A DNA stretch of 64,000 nt from Hyaloperonospora brassicae (GCA_947650285.1 CANTFL010000786.1:1-64000), one strand, 5' to 3'. Numbered from the stretch's first letter, positions 37,901 through 49,414 are shown. Notes: a model not told the origin generated them from the sequence alone. Numbers and translations are program-made.

Positions 37901-39047
37901 TGTTACGACTCTGTCGTCGTCGGTCACTGACCTAATCTGTACGGCATATGCCAAGGACGAACATTGTGTAGCTCTGCTACGTGCTCTTGGGTCCAAGGAG
38001 TTTAAATACTCGGACATAAAATTGTCGGCACGATTACGTGCGAGGTTACATCGATATTCCATCGATCAAGGCCTGTTGTGCTATAGCACGGATGTGGAGG
38101 AGACCCCTCGCATCGTTGTGCCTCATGATGAGAATTTAAAGTATCGGATCCTCTACGACGCACATGGCACTGCGTTGAGTGGTCGTCTTGGTCAGGAGAA
38201 GGCCTACGGCTCAGTTAGCCAATGCTATTGGTGGCCCAAACTATACAAATGGTTGAACACATATTTGCGTACGTGCGAAACGTGTCAACGGGTGACACCC
38301 TCACCTCACGCAGCCGCGCCGTTAGCTAGTTTGCCAATACCCAAGGAGTGTTGGGAGTCGATTAGCATGGTTTTCCTGTCCGGTTTACCGGAAGATTCGT
38401 ATGGCAATACGGGTATTGTGGTCTTTGTTGACGGTTTGATCAAGATGGCTCATTTAGCGTCGGTGCCATATACCATTGATGGTGAAGGTACAGTTACGCT
38501 GTTAATGGATCGAGTGTTTCGACAACACGGTTTTCCGTTGGCAATTATCTCTGATAGAGATCCTCGCTTCGCTGGGAAGTTTTGGAAATCCATCTTTAAG
38601 GTGCTCGGCACACGTTTGGACATGTCCACAGGGGATCATCGGCAGACTGATGGTCAAACCGAGCGAGCAAATCGCACCATCGGTGATATATTACGCAGTG
38701 TTTGCGCTAATACACCAAAACGTTAGTGTTCGATGCTCATGATCGTTGATTTTTCGTTGAATAATGCCGTTCATGCCTCCATCGGCTACACACCGTTTTA
38801 CGTGAATGGTCTCACACACCCTCGCGTTCCGTTTACGCTACCACTTCGTAGTTCAGGGCTTGGTGGGGGAGGAGTTGCCAATCGGCTTGCTGATATCAGC
38901 CCTGCTACTGTTCAAAAACAGGTGAGCAAGTTTCTCGCAACGCGATTGAATGTCTTACGACATGTGCGTGACGCACTGGCTGATAGCCAATACAAGCAGA
39001 AGGAACAAGCTGATGCTAAAGGCAGAGGTTGTATTGAACGTCATTAG
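37900..39047 (+). pseudogene. Gypsy integrase (copy B), first catalytic Asp lost
   Basis: In one long frame with the RNase H tail to 38726. HHCC zinc finger (HDENLKYRILYDAHG ... CETCQRV), then ISMVFLSGLP at about 38365 where the family has MDF, so the first Asp of D,D-35-E is Val (GTT). The second Asp (SDRDPRF) and Glu (DGQTERANR) are present. A TAG follows at 38724-38726; the tail of the core resumes at 38733 (FSLNNAVHASIGYTPFYVNGL). The enzyme would be inactive even without the stops. Confidence 0.88.
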
Positions 39048-39095
39048 GTTGGAGACCAAGTTCTACTCGATGCTAAAAACTTACCTACAAATATA

Positions 39096-39536
39096 GTGTC
39101 AGCTGTCTTTAAGACAAAGTTGTGTCCGCGCTTCATTGGACCATCTATAGTAGTCGCCAAAAAGGTACTTGCGTATACGCTCAAACTTCCGCGCAAACTG
39201 CGCACACACACCGTGTTCTACGTTGGCTTGCTTAAGCCGTATCGGGATCCTGCCCACGTGAACTTGGAGGCGCTTGCGCCGCATAGGGTTGCCTTGTCAT
39301 CGGTTGCTGAATCCGTATCAGGAGTCCAAGCTGGGCCTCCATCCGGGCTTGGCCCAACTTCAACACCTGGAAACGTGCTCGCATCGCGTCAAACGTACTT
39401 TGGGTCTTACTTAATGTCTTACGGAGACCGCTCAGCTCAAGAAGCACCTTCTTATGCTCCTCCTTCGGTATACCGACCACCTCCGACGCTGCTCGATAGC
39501 AAGGGAACCGCCAGGTCGATGTGGAGCGACTCCTGA
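39096..39536 (+). pseudogene. GPY/F region and linker of integrase (copy B)
   Basis: KLCPRFIGPSIVV and YTLKLPRKLRTHTVFYVGLLKPY form the GPY/F domain. A Pro/Ser-rich linker follows and stays open to 39536, where the chromodomain frame takes over after a frameshift. The opposite strand of the linker is also open (39480-39232). Confidence 0.8.
39232..39480 (-). CDS. Antisense coiled-coil-like ORF opposite the linker (copy B)
   Basis: 82 codons with helical heptad character (KKVLLELSGLRKTLSKTQ, DAMRARFQVLKLGQARMEAQ) and a Pro/Gln-rich tail. It sits exactly where the antisense coiled-coil frame lies in A and F, between GPY/F and chromodomain, but I see no clear sequence similarity. It may be a by-product of sense codon bias. 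Confidence 0.3.
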   Translation of the reverse strand: MVGIPKEEHKKVLLELSGLRKTLSKTQSTFDAMRARFQVLKLGQARMEAQLGLLIRIQQPMTRQPYAAQAPPSSRGQDPDTA

Positions 39537-39665
39537 AACGACGTCGTCTTTAGGGTCAATACCAGTATCTGGTGAAGTGGCGAAATTTCCCAGAGTCGGA
39601 GAACTTGAGGGCGTTTGAGATACGCCTTCGGCAGGATTACCCATACGCCGTTGATGTTTTGAACA
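39508..39665 (+). pseudogene. Chromodomain (copy B)
   Basis: VDVERLLKRRRL..QYQYLVKWRNFPESENL encodes the chromodomain core, followed by IRLRQDYPYAVDVF. One in-frame TAG lies near 39553. The domain is separated from GPY/F by a frameshift. Confidence 0.75.
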
Positions 39666-39896
39666 TCGTGGCAGGAGTCATCCCTCGACCGAGAGCGCTT
39701 CTCATCAATAGTGGTCTATTCATACAGGTAGTCGGGTACCGCTTGACCAACACCCACATCAATCGGCACATCCGGGGCATAGCGTGTGCGAGCTCGCAAA
39801 TGGCCTCTGGCCTTAAGCTTGGCGTAATTATACCGGAGCTTTTGTTTTAGACGAAAATCGGCCACATCGGCACTTGCTCTGAGAGCTGACATGCTG

Positions 39897-40588
39897 CTAA
39901 GGCGTCATTTCCGATGCACCCAGCGAATAAAAGCGTTGCCTTCTTCCTCCTGAGATTTGTCTGCAAATAAGAGGATGGGTATACACCTTCATCGGTGGAA
40001 CCGGTGCACCCCGTGCCTGCGTGTCAAGTCGCAACTTGTATTGACTTTGAGTCGTCAAGTGGGGTTGCAGGTACCTCTCGCGAAGTGCCTGTCGATGCGC
40101 CACCTCTTCAGAAGATGTAGGCTCAGCGCCAATGGCCCACGTTGCAAAAGAACGACCTGTCGTATGGCGTATACGCTCTTCCACACTGAATAGGGTGAAA
40201 GATATCCACGACGACACTCAAGAGTTGCAGCAAGCTGCATTCGGCTCTAAGCGCTCTCCTCTTGTTGGATAGCCACCTGTTGTTGCTCATCGAGCGGATT
40301 AGTAACGATGGAATCGCCCACGATATATGTTTGAAGCGGCGCCGATAACGCGTTGGATTCGCCACGATCGGCAAATGGGTTGAATAAAGTATGAGGCAGC
40401 GCCTCTTGCACTGATGAGTCGGACATTGTCCTCTCTTCAACATGTATATCGGTATCGTTACCATAATCTATCTCCACATCGACGCTGAGGTAGGACGAGA
40501 GAGTCCAGGACTCATGGGGTGGCGACGCTATGGTGTTTTGAGTTAGGCCAAAGGTAAGGTTTAAGCGCACACACACCGTACTCTTCAA
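39897..40588 (-). pseudogene. Antisense ORFs between chromodomain and 3' LTR (copy B)
   Basis: Two minus-strand frames, 40588-40247 (113 codons) and 40217-39897 (106 codons), in different frames and probably one decayed gene. The second contains EERIRHTTGRSFATWAIGA and SSEEVAHRQALRERYLQP. Position and direction match the 334-residue antisense ORF of A, but no similarity is visible. No family recognised. Confidence 0.35.
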
Positions 40589-40626
40589 AACAGAAATCGA
40601 TTGATGTTTTGTGGAAACGTCGGTCT

Positions 40627-40638
40627 GGCGGGGAAGGG
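40627..40638 (+). other. Polypurine tract of copy B
   Basis: GGCGGGGAAGGG directly abuts the TGTAACGG start of the 3' LTR. Confidence 0.8.
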
Positions 40639-41175
40639 TGTAACGGAGTTACACGTCGACTGGTAGTCGACAATAGGTGTGGTGCACACAAGGGATGGGA
40701 CCCTCTTTCAAAGCAATATTAGATCACAAGTATCGATTGTTGAAGACTGATGTCGGTCAACCATTGATTACGAGATCGTTTAAGAGGTTTATTTAGGAAT
40801 TTAGCGTTCGAAGTTGATTACTTTGTTCTAAGGTGTTCCTTTAGGTTAAAGAAGAAATGGAATTCAGTTTCTCAACTTTGATCCGATCGACACGTACCTC
40901 TCTGAGGCGTCTTGGGATCAAGAAGGAGGTAGCAACGCCTTGTTAAGGCAGCTACTCCTTGTGCACTCTGCGTGTCGATTCTATGAATCGTTTGGCCCCC
41001 CTGGAACAGGAACTGTAATCTCTCTGAGCTTGTTAACTCTTTTAGTCGGGTTCTCTGAATCCAAAGCTTAGATCACTGATCTGTTAACTCTTTGAGTCGG
41101 GCTCTATAGAACCTAAAGTTGCTCATTGAGCGTTAAGTCATCCTCTGACTTGAAGAGCTGTGTAGCTCTGCTACA
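40639..41175 (+). repeat. 3' LTR of copy B
   Basis: 537 bp, starts TGTAACGGAGTTACACG and ends CTCTGCTACA, followed by the target duplication GGAAG. Confidence 0.92.
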
Positions 41176-41180
41176 GGAAG
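41176..41180. repeat. Target-site duplication of copy B, right
   Basis: GGAAG, matching 33458-33462. Confidence 0.9.
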
Positions 41181-42329
41181 GCTTACTGGGGTATCAGAAA
41201 ATATAACTTGGATATAATTTCGTGCAGCAGGTGATGCATGCAACTATCAATGAAAGATGTTGTATATAGTGGTCGATACAATGACGAATACGACACATTA
41301 GATCTCTATATAATTATCGTATAACGCGACACTTATTTTGATTCGGTTGTCGAAAGCGGATGTGGCGCTAAAGATGATGTCTCCGTGGAAGCGGATTACC
41401 TAGACGTACTCACGCAGTCATATTCAGACTTTGACAGGTTTGACGTTGAAGAAACGTCAGAGCACAGCATACATACAGAGGACAAAATATCATCTCTGAT
41501 GACGATGAACCGATGGATATAATTATTCCGTAAATCGTCACTCAACTTGTCCAAACTAACCATTGTAGCTATCATTTCATATCTAAGAATGATAATAATG
41601 AACCAGGCGATGATGATGTTTAGCGTAAAAGCTTCTTGGATCCAGCTGGACAAGTGACGGTGATAAAAAAATTCTAAACGTGTGACAGAAAGATAATTTG
41701 AAGAACATAGCTTTAGCAACAATTCTGAGGATGAAGCAGACCGCCTAGAGTTCTCGACAGATTTTTAACGGGCTGGTTTTCACGATAGGCCTGAACCAAT
41801 TGATGCTAATCGAGAAGAGACCTGGAGGCCCACAACGGAGACGATAGCAAGGGTCGAGATCAATCACTTCATGATCCAGATAGTGACATTGAACCGCGAA
41901 TGTGAAATATGGTACCATTGGGATTTTTTTGTCAAAACCATACTACATGATTCCAGAATGCATAACCGGCGTTATACGACCTCCGATCAAAACTTAATTA
42001 GAATATGTCCAAGAAATGAAATGGCGTCGAGAAAAAAAAGGTAACTTAAACGCATGTCGTTACGCCTGTCTGCTGATCGCATGCTTACGTAATGGCTAGC
42101 TGACTAGCACGTCAACTCAACAGTTCGAGATGGTGTCCTGGATGAGGCTGAAGATTTACAACGGTGGCACACCTCGAAAGTCAAAATTCCTCGAAACTTT
42201 ACAAGCGATGAAAACTCTCAATATGCGGGGTAGTCTATAGGCATGTAGAAGAGGGTAAACGCTGTGTTTTCGAATAGATTTCTTGTATCAATCGACGTAA
42301 CAGACGCAACTACAATCAAAGGCAAATTG
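41181..42329 (+). pseudogene. Copia integrase C-terminal and linker region, decayed
   Basis: Continues the Copia element after copy B. Only broken frames rich in Asp and Glu are seen, as usual for the Copia linker between integrase and RT. No intact motif. Confidence 0.4.
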
Positions 42330-43460
42330 GTCTTGGTGATGAGATTTCAAGTCAAGGCTGAGGACGACAGTTACATCATAAGAATAACCTTTGATCGCGA
42401 TGTTTTAACAACCATCTAGAGTTAGGGGTTGATTATTTGGCGTCTTTCTCACCAATACCACATATGATGACATTTGCGTGCTAATGTCATTATGATTAGG
42501 GATAAATTCGTAGGTAATGTGGATATTACGTATTTGAATGCTAAGTTGAAAATTATGCAGTACGCCCAAACTATTTCCGGTTTTCCACAGGTCAAAGGGA
42601 CAAATATGCCGTGTCGATCTAGTTCTATATGGAATTCAGCAGTCTGGAACTAAATGGAAAGAAGATATCAACGCCTGGTCGAGATCACAAGAATTCATTT
42701 TTAGTGAGACCAAACCGTGCTTATTTGGGTACAGTAAGAGAGTAGTATTGGTTTTAGTAATATCTAACCGGACAATTTCGTGCTCGCGACGGACTTAGAG
42801 AATTACAAGGCATCCCTCTTTGCAGCCATCGATGAGAAATATGGATTTAAAGACGGTGGTAAACTACATTGATACACAGGAATTTAAGTTGTGCAAAACA
42901 ATCGAAAGATTTTCATTCATTAGTCCAAATATTGTAACGAGGTCTCGTACGGATTTAGGTTCGGTACTGCGCATGCCAGCGCATCCTTAATTGTAAAAAA
43001 TGCTAAACATAGCTAGATTAAAGATAAACTGGATGAATAAGGCCCACCGTTATCTATCGACAGGCGATAGGAGCATTGGTGTACCTCGCTGTAAGCTCGC
43101 ACCCCGGCATCTCTTTTTCTCTTGGATACCTGGTTCGTTTTGTCAGCCAGCCAACTCGTGAACACTGTGGTGCTGTTAAGCGAGTCATGCAATAATTGGA
43201 TGATACCCGCACTCTGGGATCAAATATGCAAGAGAAACATCGGACAATGGCAACTCCATCGTAAATGGACCTTATGATACAGATTGGGGCAACAATCCTA
43301 ACACAAAAAATAGTGACCGATTATGTATTGACAAAAAATGGTGGCCCCGTCGTATGGGCTGAGAAAAGACAGTCTATTTTTGCAGAATTAATATTACAGG
43401 CGGAGCACTTTGCCGTATGTGAAGCAGCCATTGAAGACGAGGCATTGCAAACATTCTAGA
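42330..43460 (+). pseudogene. Copia reverse transcriptase and RNase H, decayed
   Basis: Near 42428 GVDYLASFSPIP is the Copia RT signature. NVDITYLNAKLK follows near 42517 (normally LDVKTAFLNG), then LYGIQQSGTKWKEDI near 42625, RQAIGALVYLAVSSHPGISFSLG near 43060 and the RNase H end, WAEKRQSIFAELILQAEHFAVCEAA, near 43350-43430. Many stops and shifts separate them. Confidence 0.75.
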
Positions 43461-43764
43461 TGAGGTGATACAGTGTTTTAACATAAAAATATTGCTGCTT
43501 TAGGTGTTGGCAACTCTGATGATATACGTTTGGCTTGTTTGATACGATACAGCAGTAATCCTAGCCACATTGAATCACATGGGGCAATGTGGGGGACGAA
43601 ATCCGGAAAAGGTTTTGAACCTCGAGCCATTTGATGGGACTAACAAATTCAGCTGACATGTTTACAAAGGACTTATCAAGAGAAACATTTACGTCGATCA
43701 AGAACGTGTCGGCTTGTATACTTTACAAAACTCAGTAGTGACGACGCAAACGTCAAATTGGGTG

Positions 43765-44079
43765 TGTTGTGATATGCGAGACACTTACCAACAAGGGACA
43801 AGGTCAACAGTACAAGGCCGACGGGACACGGCTAACGGTCCAGGCTAACGGGACAAGAATAACAAAAATTAACAACATGCAAGAAAACCGGGAAAGACCA
43901 TAACGTGAGCGGAGAATGGCAAGCAAGCTGCCACGGAAGGAAAAACCAAATCGCTCGGTTTAAAATGTGCTACGTGCAATGCAAGTCGTCTCTAGCAAGC
44001 GGACAGAAGCTGAGAATTATAGTTCATTGTCCGTCAAGATATATAGTATATCTATACTAGCTAAAAGTTTAACGCTACA
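43765..44079 (+). repeat. Copia 3' LTR
   Basis: 315 bp partner of 30739-31125; starts TGTTGTGATATGCG and ends near AACGCTACA. Confidence 0.72.
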
Positions 44080-44372
44080 GAGATTGTAACGAAAAAAGGC
44101 TTTTAAACCTTTTTGCAGACTAGGCAAACGAAATTTTAGTCTATTAGTGCTGGTAAAGAAGGGCGCGGGTTCGTTAAGATTTGGACGTACATGCGGTGCG
44201 TGCAACTATACATGGTCTTATTATGTAAACTTGCAGGAAGATGCGAACATAATTCCAGTCACAAAGACAAGTTTTTCCACGCATCAATATGTTTATAGAC
44301 TCTACTTGACATATCGTAATTCAAGATGTTAACAAAAGCCTAATCGTCGGTAAAAATATAGCAACTGTACAT

Positions 44373-44387
44373 CCAGTGAATTTTGAT
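44373..44387. repeat. SINE target-site duplication, left
   Basis: CCAGTGAATTTTGAT, identical to 44560-44574. Confidence 0.92.
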
Positions 44388-44559
44388 AGGGTGGTTCCCT
44401 GGTGTAGTGGTTTAGTACGCTAACGATAAAGACTCTGATTGCCGGTTCGAGCCCCCCGGGGACAAAAATCGAGTAATTCGGAATCGACGAATAGCCGAAC
44501 TATCCAACCGAATAACCTCTGGGCGATGATGTCTAAACAGTATAATGAGACAAATTCAC
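44388..44559 (+). mobile_element. tRNA-derived SINE, 172 bp
   Basis: Flanked by a perfect 15-bp direct repeat. The head (44396-44463) is tRNA-like: TCCCTGG at 44396-44402 pairs with CCGGGGA at 44456-44462. An A box TGGTGTAGTGG lies at 44400-44410 and a B box GGTTCGAGCCC at 44444-44454, 33 bases apart, as needed for RNA polymerase III. The anticodon arm does not fold well and the T arm is one base short, so it is not a working tRNA. About 100 bases of unrelated tail follow, without a poly-A end. A LINE-encoded machinery would have moved it. Confidence 0.85.
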
Positions 44560-44574
44560 CCAGTGAATTTTGAT
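44560..44574. repeat. SINE target-site duplication, right
   Basis: CCAGTGAATTTTGAT, identical to 44373-44387; the TTTT run fits a LINE endonuclease target. Confidence 0.92.
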
Positions 44575-46843
44575 GCCTTTAACAAATCCTCAAGTTTTTA
44601 AATACGGCTAGTGACGCGTTACGATAAAAACGTATTACGAATTTGCTAATCCGTTCGTAAAATAAAGCGACTACGCCAAATTATGTGAAGGCTTTTAGTT
44701 TGGTATGGTCCCTCTTTTGATCATATATATCAGACTATAATATTACTCCAATTGTCTCCATTTGTAATAATAATGGCGAGGGTCATTCCCAGTAATCACC
44801 TAACCCTAATTGTTTTTTACACGTGGCCTCCATGCAATCTATTGCGTGCATGATTTTTGCGGAAGTCAAAATCGTCGGCTTACACATCCTACCAGGCATG
44901 CTGGACCAACGCTATCCGGGTAATTGATGAGTCCATAATCACGTATCTATATCGGAAGCTTGAATGAATAAGATCTGATCTTAGTGCTAAATTGGGTCGC
45001 AGCGTTGTTATAAGGTTACGATAATCCGCTTTTAAACTAATAATCCAGGTTTTCCATGTGCTGTCCATCTTTTTTTAATCGACGACCAAGATATCTCTAA
45101 GAAAGCACAAATTAGTATGTACACATTCTCCATTGGGCTTACATCATGCGAATATTGGATGTTTACATCGCAAGGCTTTCGATTTCTTATGTAGATACTA
45201 AATGCTCACTTTGTAGCCGTACCTTATTTGTTCTACCGTGTGTGAGTTTCGTGTCACTTTTTGCCAGATATGTACACTAATTTAAATTCTATAGTCAGCC
45301 TTATGTGTCTAGATGGTATGCTACAGAGTGATTAAAAGTTGCATCGATCGCCGTTTATGTTCCGGTCATCATTCGGATGCCAAAGTAGGTCTGGTCGATT
45401 ATCTATCTATGCGAGGGTGAAACGAACGCAAAACGACCAAGTCAAAGGTGCGAGCACTGCTGTGAAATTTAGTGCGCGAAAAAAAGATAAATCATTGATG
45501 ATGTCAGCATTTTATATGGCCGTCTCTTTCCATCGCTTAACTTTCACATTATTTGTAAACGCGCATATTCTGCTCACTGTCTAAATGCAGTATCAATACA
45601 ATGTGGGGGCACTTACTGATTCGCTGGCTAAGGCCGATGTCTCGCCGTCAAATGCATGCATGGCATTGAGTTAATGAAGCTGTATGGCACCATATATCGC
45701 GTGGTATATACGGCCAATGGCAACGATAACAATAAAGGTCTATCTTTTTGACAGCCACCAAAACAAGCATATTCATCTATTTTTTGTATATGCCCACTTT
45801 CATTTAAATCACTCTAATACCTCACACTAGTAATATATTTACTTCTCTGTAATCAAGACGTTGCAAACTTCACTTTTGTATCCAAGACAAGGTTCTCAAC
45901 CGACAGCGTGCAGCTTCATATGAAATTTATGTTGATTTAATTTGCAATTTTATCCTATCCCGCTGAAAACAGGTTCTTTTTTTTAAACATAAAATGGTCA
46001 ACAAGCACTGTGGCGTCGACGGCGGATGCCGAAGCTTTAAAAATCGTTGCCAGTATCAATGAGGTCACGCGGAGAAAGCGCTTAATATATTGTACTAGAA
46101 GCGGCAAGGTGTTCAATTTATAGTGATATCGCTATGTCTACACCTTTGCGTCCTTACGTTGTCAACAGCGCGAACTTGAGGGTTAAAAGCTTGGTTGTTC
46201 CACGTTCTGTCTTGTTCTAGCCACATGTTGTGCCTACGCACCGAGCGTTTAACAGTTTTTCAAAAAATCTGTTTCCCCTATCTTCGTCGTCTGTACATAT
46301 ACTCCGGTAGCTCGACGATAAATTGCATAATATGCTATGAGGCAAACTTGCGCAAAGTCATCATCTAACTTAACTTTGCAGTCACATATTTGATCTCATC
46401 GATGTCATTTTAAATATGTAGTATAATGATAACCTGAGGATCCGATAAATAGATTCGATACCAATTGTTTATTGAGCTTTTTCCTCTTATCAAATCGATA
46501 GTTGAAACGCTGAAATGCTCGTATTTCATACATAAAATGAATTGGCTACCTTGATAATATATAAATCAAATATTGATGGAATAATGACACATAGCGACCT
46601 TCGTTTCTTAGAAAACTACAATATCTGCCAGTATTTTCCTGTAAGGCCAGAAATGGGTAGCAAGAGAAAATTTCAGCGCCAGTGCTTGTTCGATCTCATA
46701 TCTCCCGAAACCATCGCCACTTATAGATCATTTTTACCTCATTCGAATATCTCTCTATTCGGGACGCATTGCCAGCCTCTGATGAATTTATTCCTGCTTC
46801 AGAAATGTAGTGCGAGTGCCTTCGACACCAAATTGAACCAGGT
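44575..46843. other. Intergenic region, no convincing gene
   Basis: Frames at 45339-45584 (81 codons) and 46542-46856 (104 codons) lack recognisable motifs; the second runs into the LTR of copy F. Confidence 0.55.
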
Positions 46844-47302
46844 TGTAATGGGATGAGCCCGTATATAGAGTTGATACGATTGTATCAATTATTTTGATAT
46901 TATCGATATAGATAATATTTAATCGACATCAATCGAGACGAGGTGATGTTGGCGGAATATTACCCCCGAGGATAATATTCTTGAATTCTTCACTTTTGGT
47001 TGATGTAGCATCAACATCAACCAAATCAATCACCAATCGCTGCTGGACGCGCGCAATGGGTGGTGGGCAAAAAAACACATTGGAGATGGTGGTCAAATAT
47101 AGTTAGACCAAGACAAAGAATATTGACAAAGAAACATAACTATATTAAATAACAGTTTTACTTTTGCCCTAGACAGAGCTTTCGGGTTCTGTTTACTTTG
47201 CTGCGCTTCCTCGCCACGTGTATGTGAAGTCGGTTGCACGCAACTTGTGTTCAGTCAACACAGAGTCTTGCCAGTCATCTGACAAGGTCGTGCCCCGTTT
47301 CA
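46844..47302 (+). repeat. 5' LTR of copy F
   Basis: From 46883 to 47300 it is nearly identical to the 3' LTR, but its first 39 bases are much diverged (TGTAATGGG versus TGTAACGGG). It contains a perfect 12-bp inverted repeat, TTTGGTTGATGT/ACATCAACCAAA, at 46995-47006 and 47014-47025. Confidence 0.85.
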
Positions 47303-47409
47303 CCTGATAGCACTATGTAGTCCTTCCAGCGACCGCCTCCACATCACTCAACATGAACATGTTGGATGAGTAGGAGAGCTATCACGCCACTCGTGAAGGC
47401 TTCAACCAT

Positions 47410-48300
47410 TTGAGTGACATCGAATGGAGTGCGGTAGAGCGAATGAGTTCTACCGTAGGCAAATCCCCATTAGCGCCATGTCAGAGTCTCTTGACAGAGA
47501 CCAACAACACGCCGCTATTGACAGGTATATACAGATTGAGCTTGTCGCTGAAAGAGAAAAGGAGCCTTGCTTCACCAGAAAGGCTCTCAACAGGCCGAGT
47601 AGTTAAGGATATTCGGTGCTCAACAGATTGAGCTGTTGAGACAGCAGCAAATCAGTGCTGCTGTGGGTGGGACGACGCATGCGCGTCGTCTCGAAATCTT
47701 AAAGTGACATTTCCAAGTACAGATTAGTCGAGGAAGACTCCCTGTTGTTGTAGTTTGTCGAACGAGACCGATCTATAAAGGCATTTCGTAACGACGATGA
47801 GCAAATGAAACTCACATTTACTCAAGCCCATTTGGCAGGACGTGCCAAGACTTGGGCCTCAGGGCTGGAGATGATCGACCCATTTGGTTTTGGGTCGCCA
47901 AAAAACTTTCAGGCCCGGCTCAAACCGACGTTTGAGCCGCCACGGGCTATATTCAGGGCTCGATCAGAGCTCCTCAACCTCGTACAAGGTAATTGTGATG
48001 TGCACGCTTATGCTCAGCATATACGACTCCTTGCAAGTGGTATAACGGCTTACCCTGTATACGAACACACGGTGATTAGTGTTCATGCAAGAGCTCGTAG
48101 ATGTTCCCGTTAGGAATAACCTGTTCCGTCTAAAGTTGGATACTCTAGAATCTGCTATCTCAGCAGCGGAACAGGAAGACTTTAGCATGAGACAAGCTCA
48201 TGCCATCTCGAGCTCTTATCGTCTACCGAGACGACAAGAGACGATGGTCCAGAACCAATGTACCTCTGTCATGTTGAGAGCTAGAGAACTCGATCTTTAA
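47410..48300 (+). pseudogene. Gypsy Gag (copy F)
   Basis: Fragments include an N-terminal stretch at 47424-47606 and the Gag core at 47805-48113 (LTFTQAHLAGRAKTWASGLEM, FQARLKPTFEPPRA, ARSELLNLVQGNCDV). The second half (48079-48300) is in another frame. No zinc knuckle is recognisable. The coding DNA holds many perfect inverted repeats, for example CGGCTCAAA/TTTGAGCCG at 47916-47939. Confidence 0.75.
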
Positions 48301-48620
48301 ACAACAAGCGATTACAAAAGTGAAATCGCTGTCAGAAGCTCGGACACTACGCTTACGAGCGTAGTGCCCCAGCCTAGTACCAAACAGAACTGAGCGAAAT
48401 GAACGGACATTTGTCAAAAAGGCGATGAGCGTAGGTCCAAAGCTGTTACGATACCCCAATAGCGAAGCGGACCATCAAAAATTGGTCGGGTTCAGTAGGG
48501 GAGGAGCGCCCTACAGATCCAACAACCTCGAGATATTTTAAAAATCTCTTGACAAGACACACAGTCGTTGTGTGTCTCTGCATCTGGCGATGAGGTGTTC
48601 CTCATCACCTTGAAGCTTAA

Positions 48621-48938
48621 GTGATAGAAGAATTGTCACTTCGCGCCCAAGTTGACTGTGGGACGTCGAGCAATTTTGTTCGTCGCCGGTCACTAGAGGG
48701 TCGTAGGCTCAAGTTCGTTGAGCGCGACACCGCTTCAACGAGGATGAAGGTGCGCCTCTCCATAGGCGCATCGATAAGCGTTGCAAAGCGTGTAGTGAAA
48801 ATCAACTACATGATAGAGGATGGGCAGTACGATGATGATTTCGTCGTACTGAATCTGAATGAAAAGTATGATATCATATGGGGATCACCGTGGATCATAA
48901 GGTACGATTGCAGACTGATTGGCAGCATCTATCCGTGA
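48621..48938 (+). pseudogene. Gypsy aspartic protease (copy F)
   Basis: AQVDCGTSSNFVRRRSL gives an active-site loop with Asp but Cys in place of Ser/Thr (DCG). The frame continues with TRMKVRLSIGASISV and FVVLNLNEKYDIIWGSPWI, the C-terminal IxG-type segment of the fold. A 105-codon island. Confidence 0.75.
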
Positions 48939-49414
48939 AGTTGCCTGCCGATTGTTTATAACATGGCCATATTATAAACGTCGTGGAGCGTCCACAAGCG
49001 TTTGGATGTACTGCGAGTGAGTGTGATGTCCCCACGTGCGGTTCGGTCGTGAGCAAGACTGCACAAGACCTCAGTGTAGCTGATCCCTACACTATGGAGC
49101 AAGCTCTCGTTTTCTGTGCAGAATTAGTCGAATAAGTCAAGTGGATAGGGACATGAATGCATGCCTAGCGGGCAACATCCTAGAAGAAAGAAACCTGTCG
49201 CCTCCAAAGGGCAACTCGGTCATCCTAGGTGGACTGGAGAGCCGACCGTAGAGGATCAGTCATTAACTGTGGTTGCACAGCCACACGTAAAAGACGTAGA
49301 GGGAGAAGGTTTCCATCTTTTTGAGGAAATAATTCCTAAAGAGTATCATTCTCAGGGATTAGACTCTCAGCGACCTGTGGAAATAAGTATCTAGGAGGAA
49401 ACGAGACGATATAT

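Larger units (their letters stand above)
33463..41175 (+). mobile_element. Ty3/Gypsy chromodomain retrotransposon, copy B (almost full length)
   Basis: 7713 bp with LTRs at both ends, a 5-bp target duplication (GGAAG) and Gag, protease, RT, RNase H, integrase and chromodomain in Gypsy order. It sits inside the Copia element and so is younger than it. The LTRs differ at scattered positions and several indels (528 versus 537 bp). The coding region has stops and frameshifts, and the integrase lacks its first catalytic Asp, so it is not autonomous. Confidence 0.95.
30739..44079 (+). mobile_element. Decayed Ty1/Copia retrotransposon split by Gypsy copy B
   Basis: Direct terminal repeats at 30739-31125 and 43765-44079 bracket Gag, protease, integrase, RT and RNase H fragments in Copia order (integrase before RT). 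Without the nested element (33463-41175 plus one copy of GGAAG) it is about 5.6 kb. Every domain is full of stops and frameshifts. Open frames occur only as short islands. Confidence 0.85.

Noticed and set aside
44396..44463. Functional tRNA gene
   Set aside because: The anticodon stem does not pair, the T arm is a base short, and the unit is flanked by a target duplication, so it is a SINE head.
45339..45584. Possible Copia RNase H fragment
   Set aside because: A faint resemblance (GCQSRSGRLSIYA) without catalytic residues or neighbouring domains.
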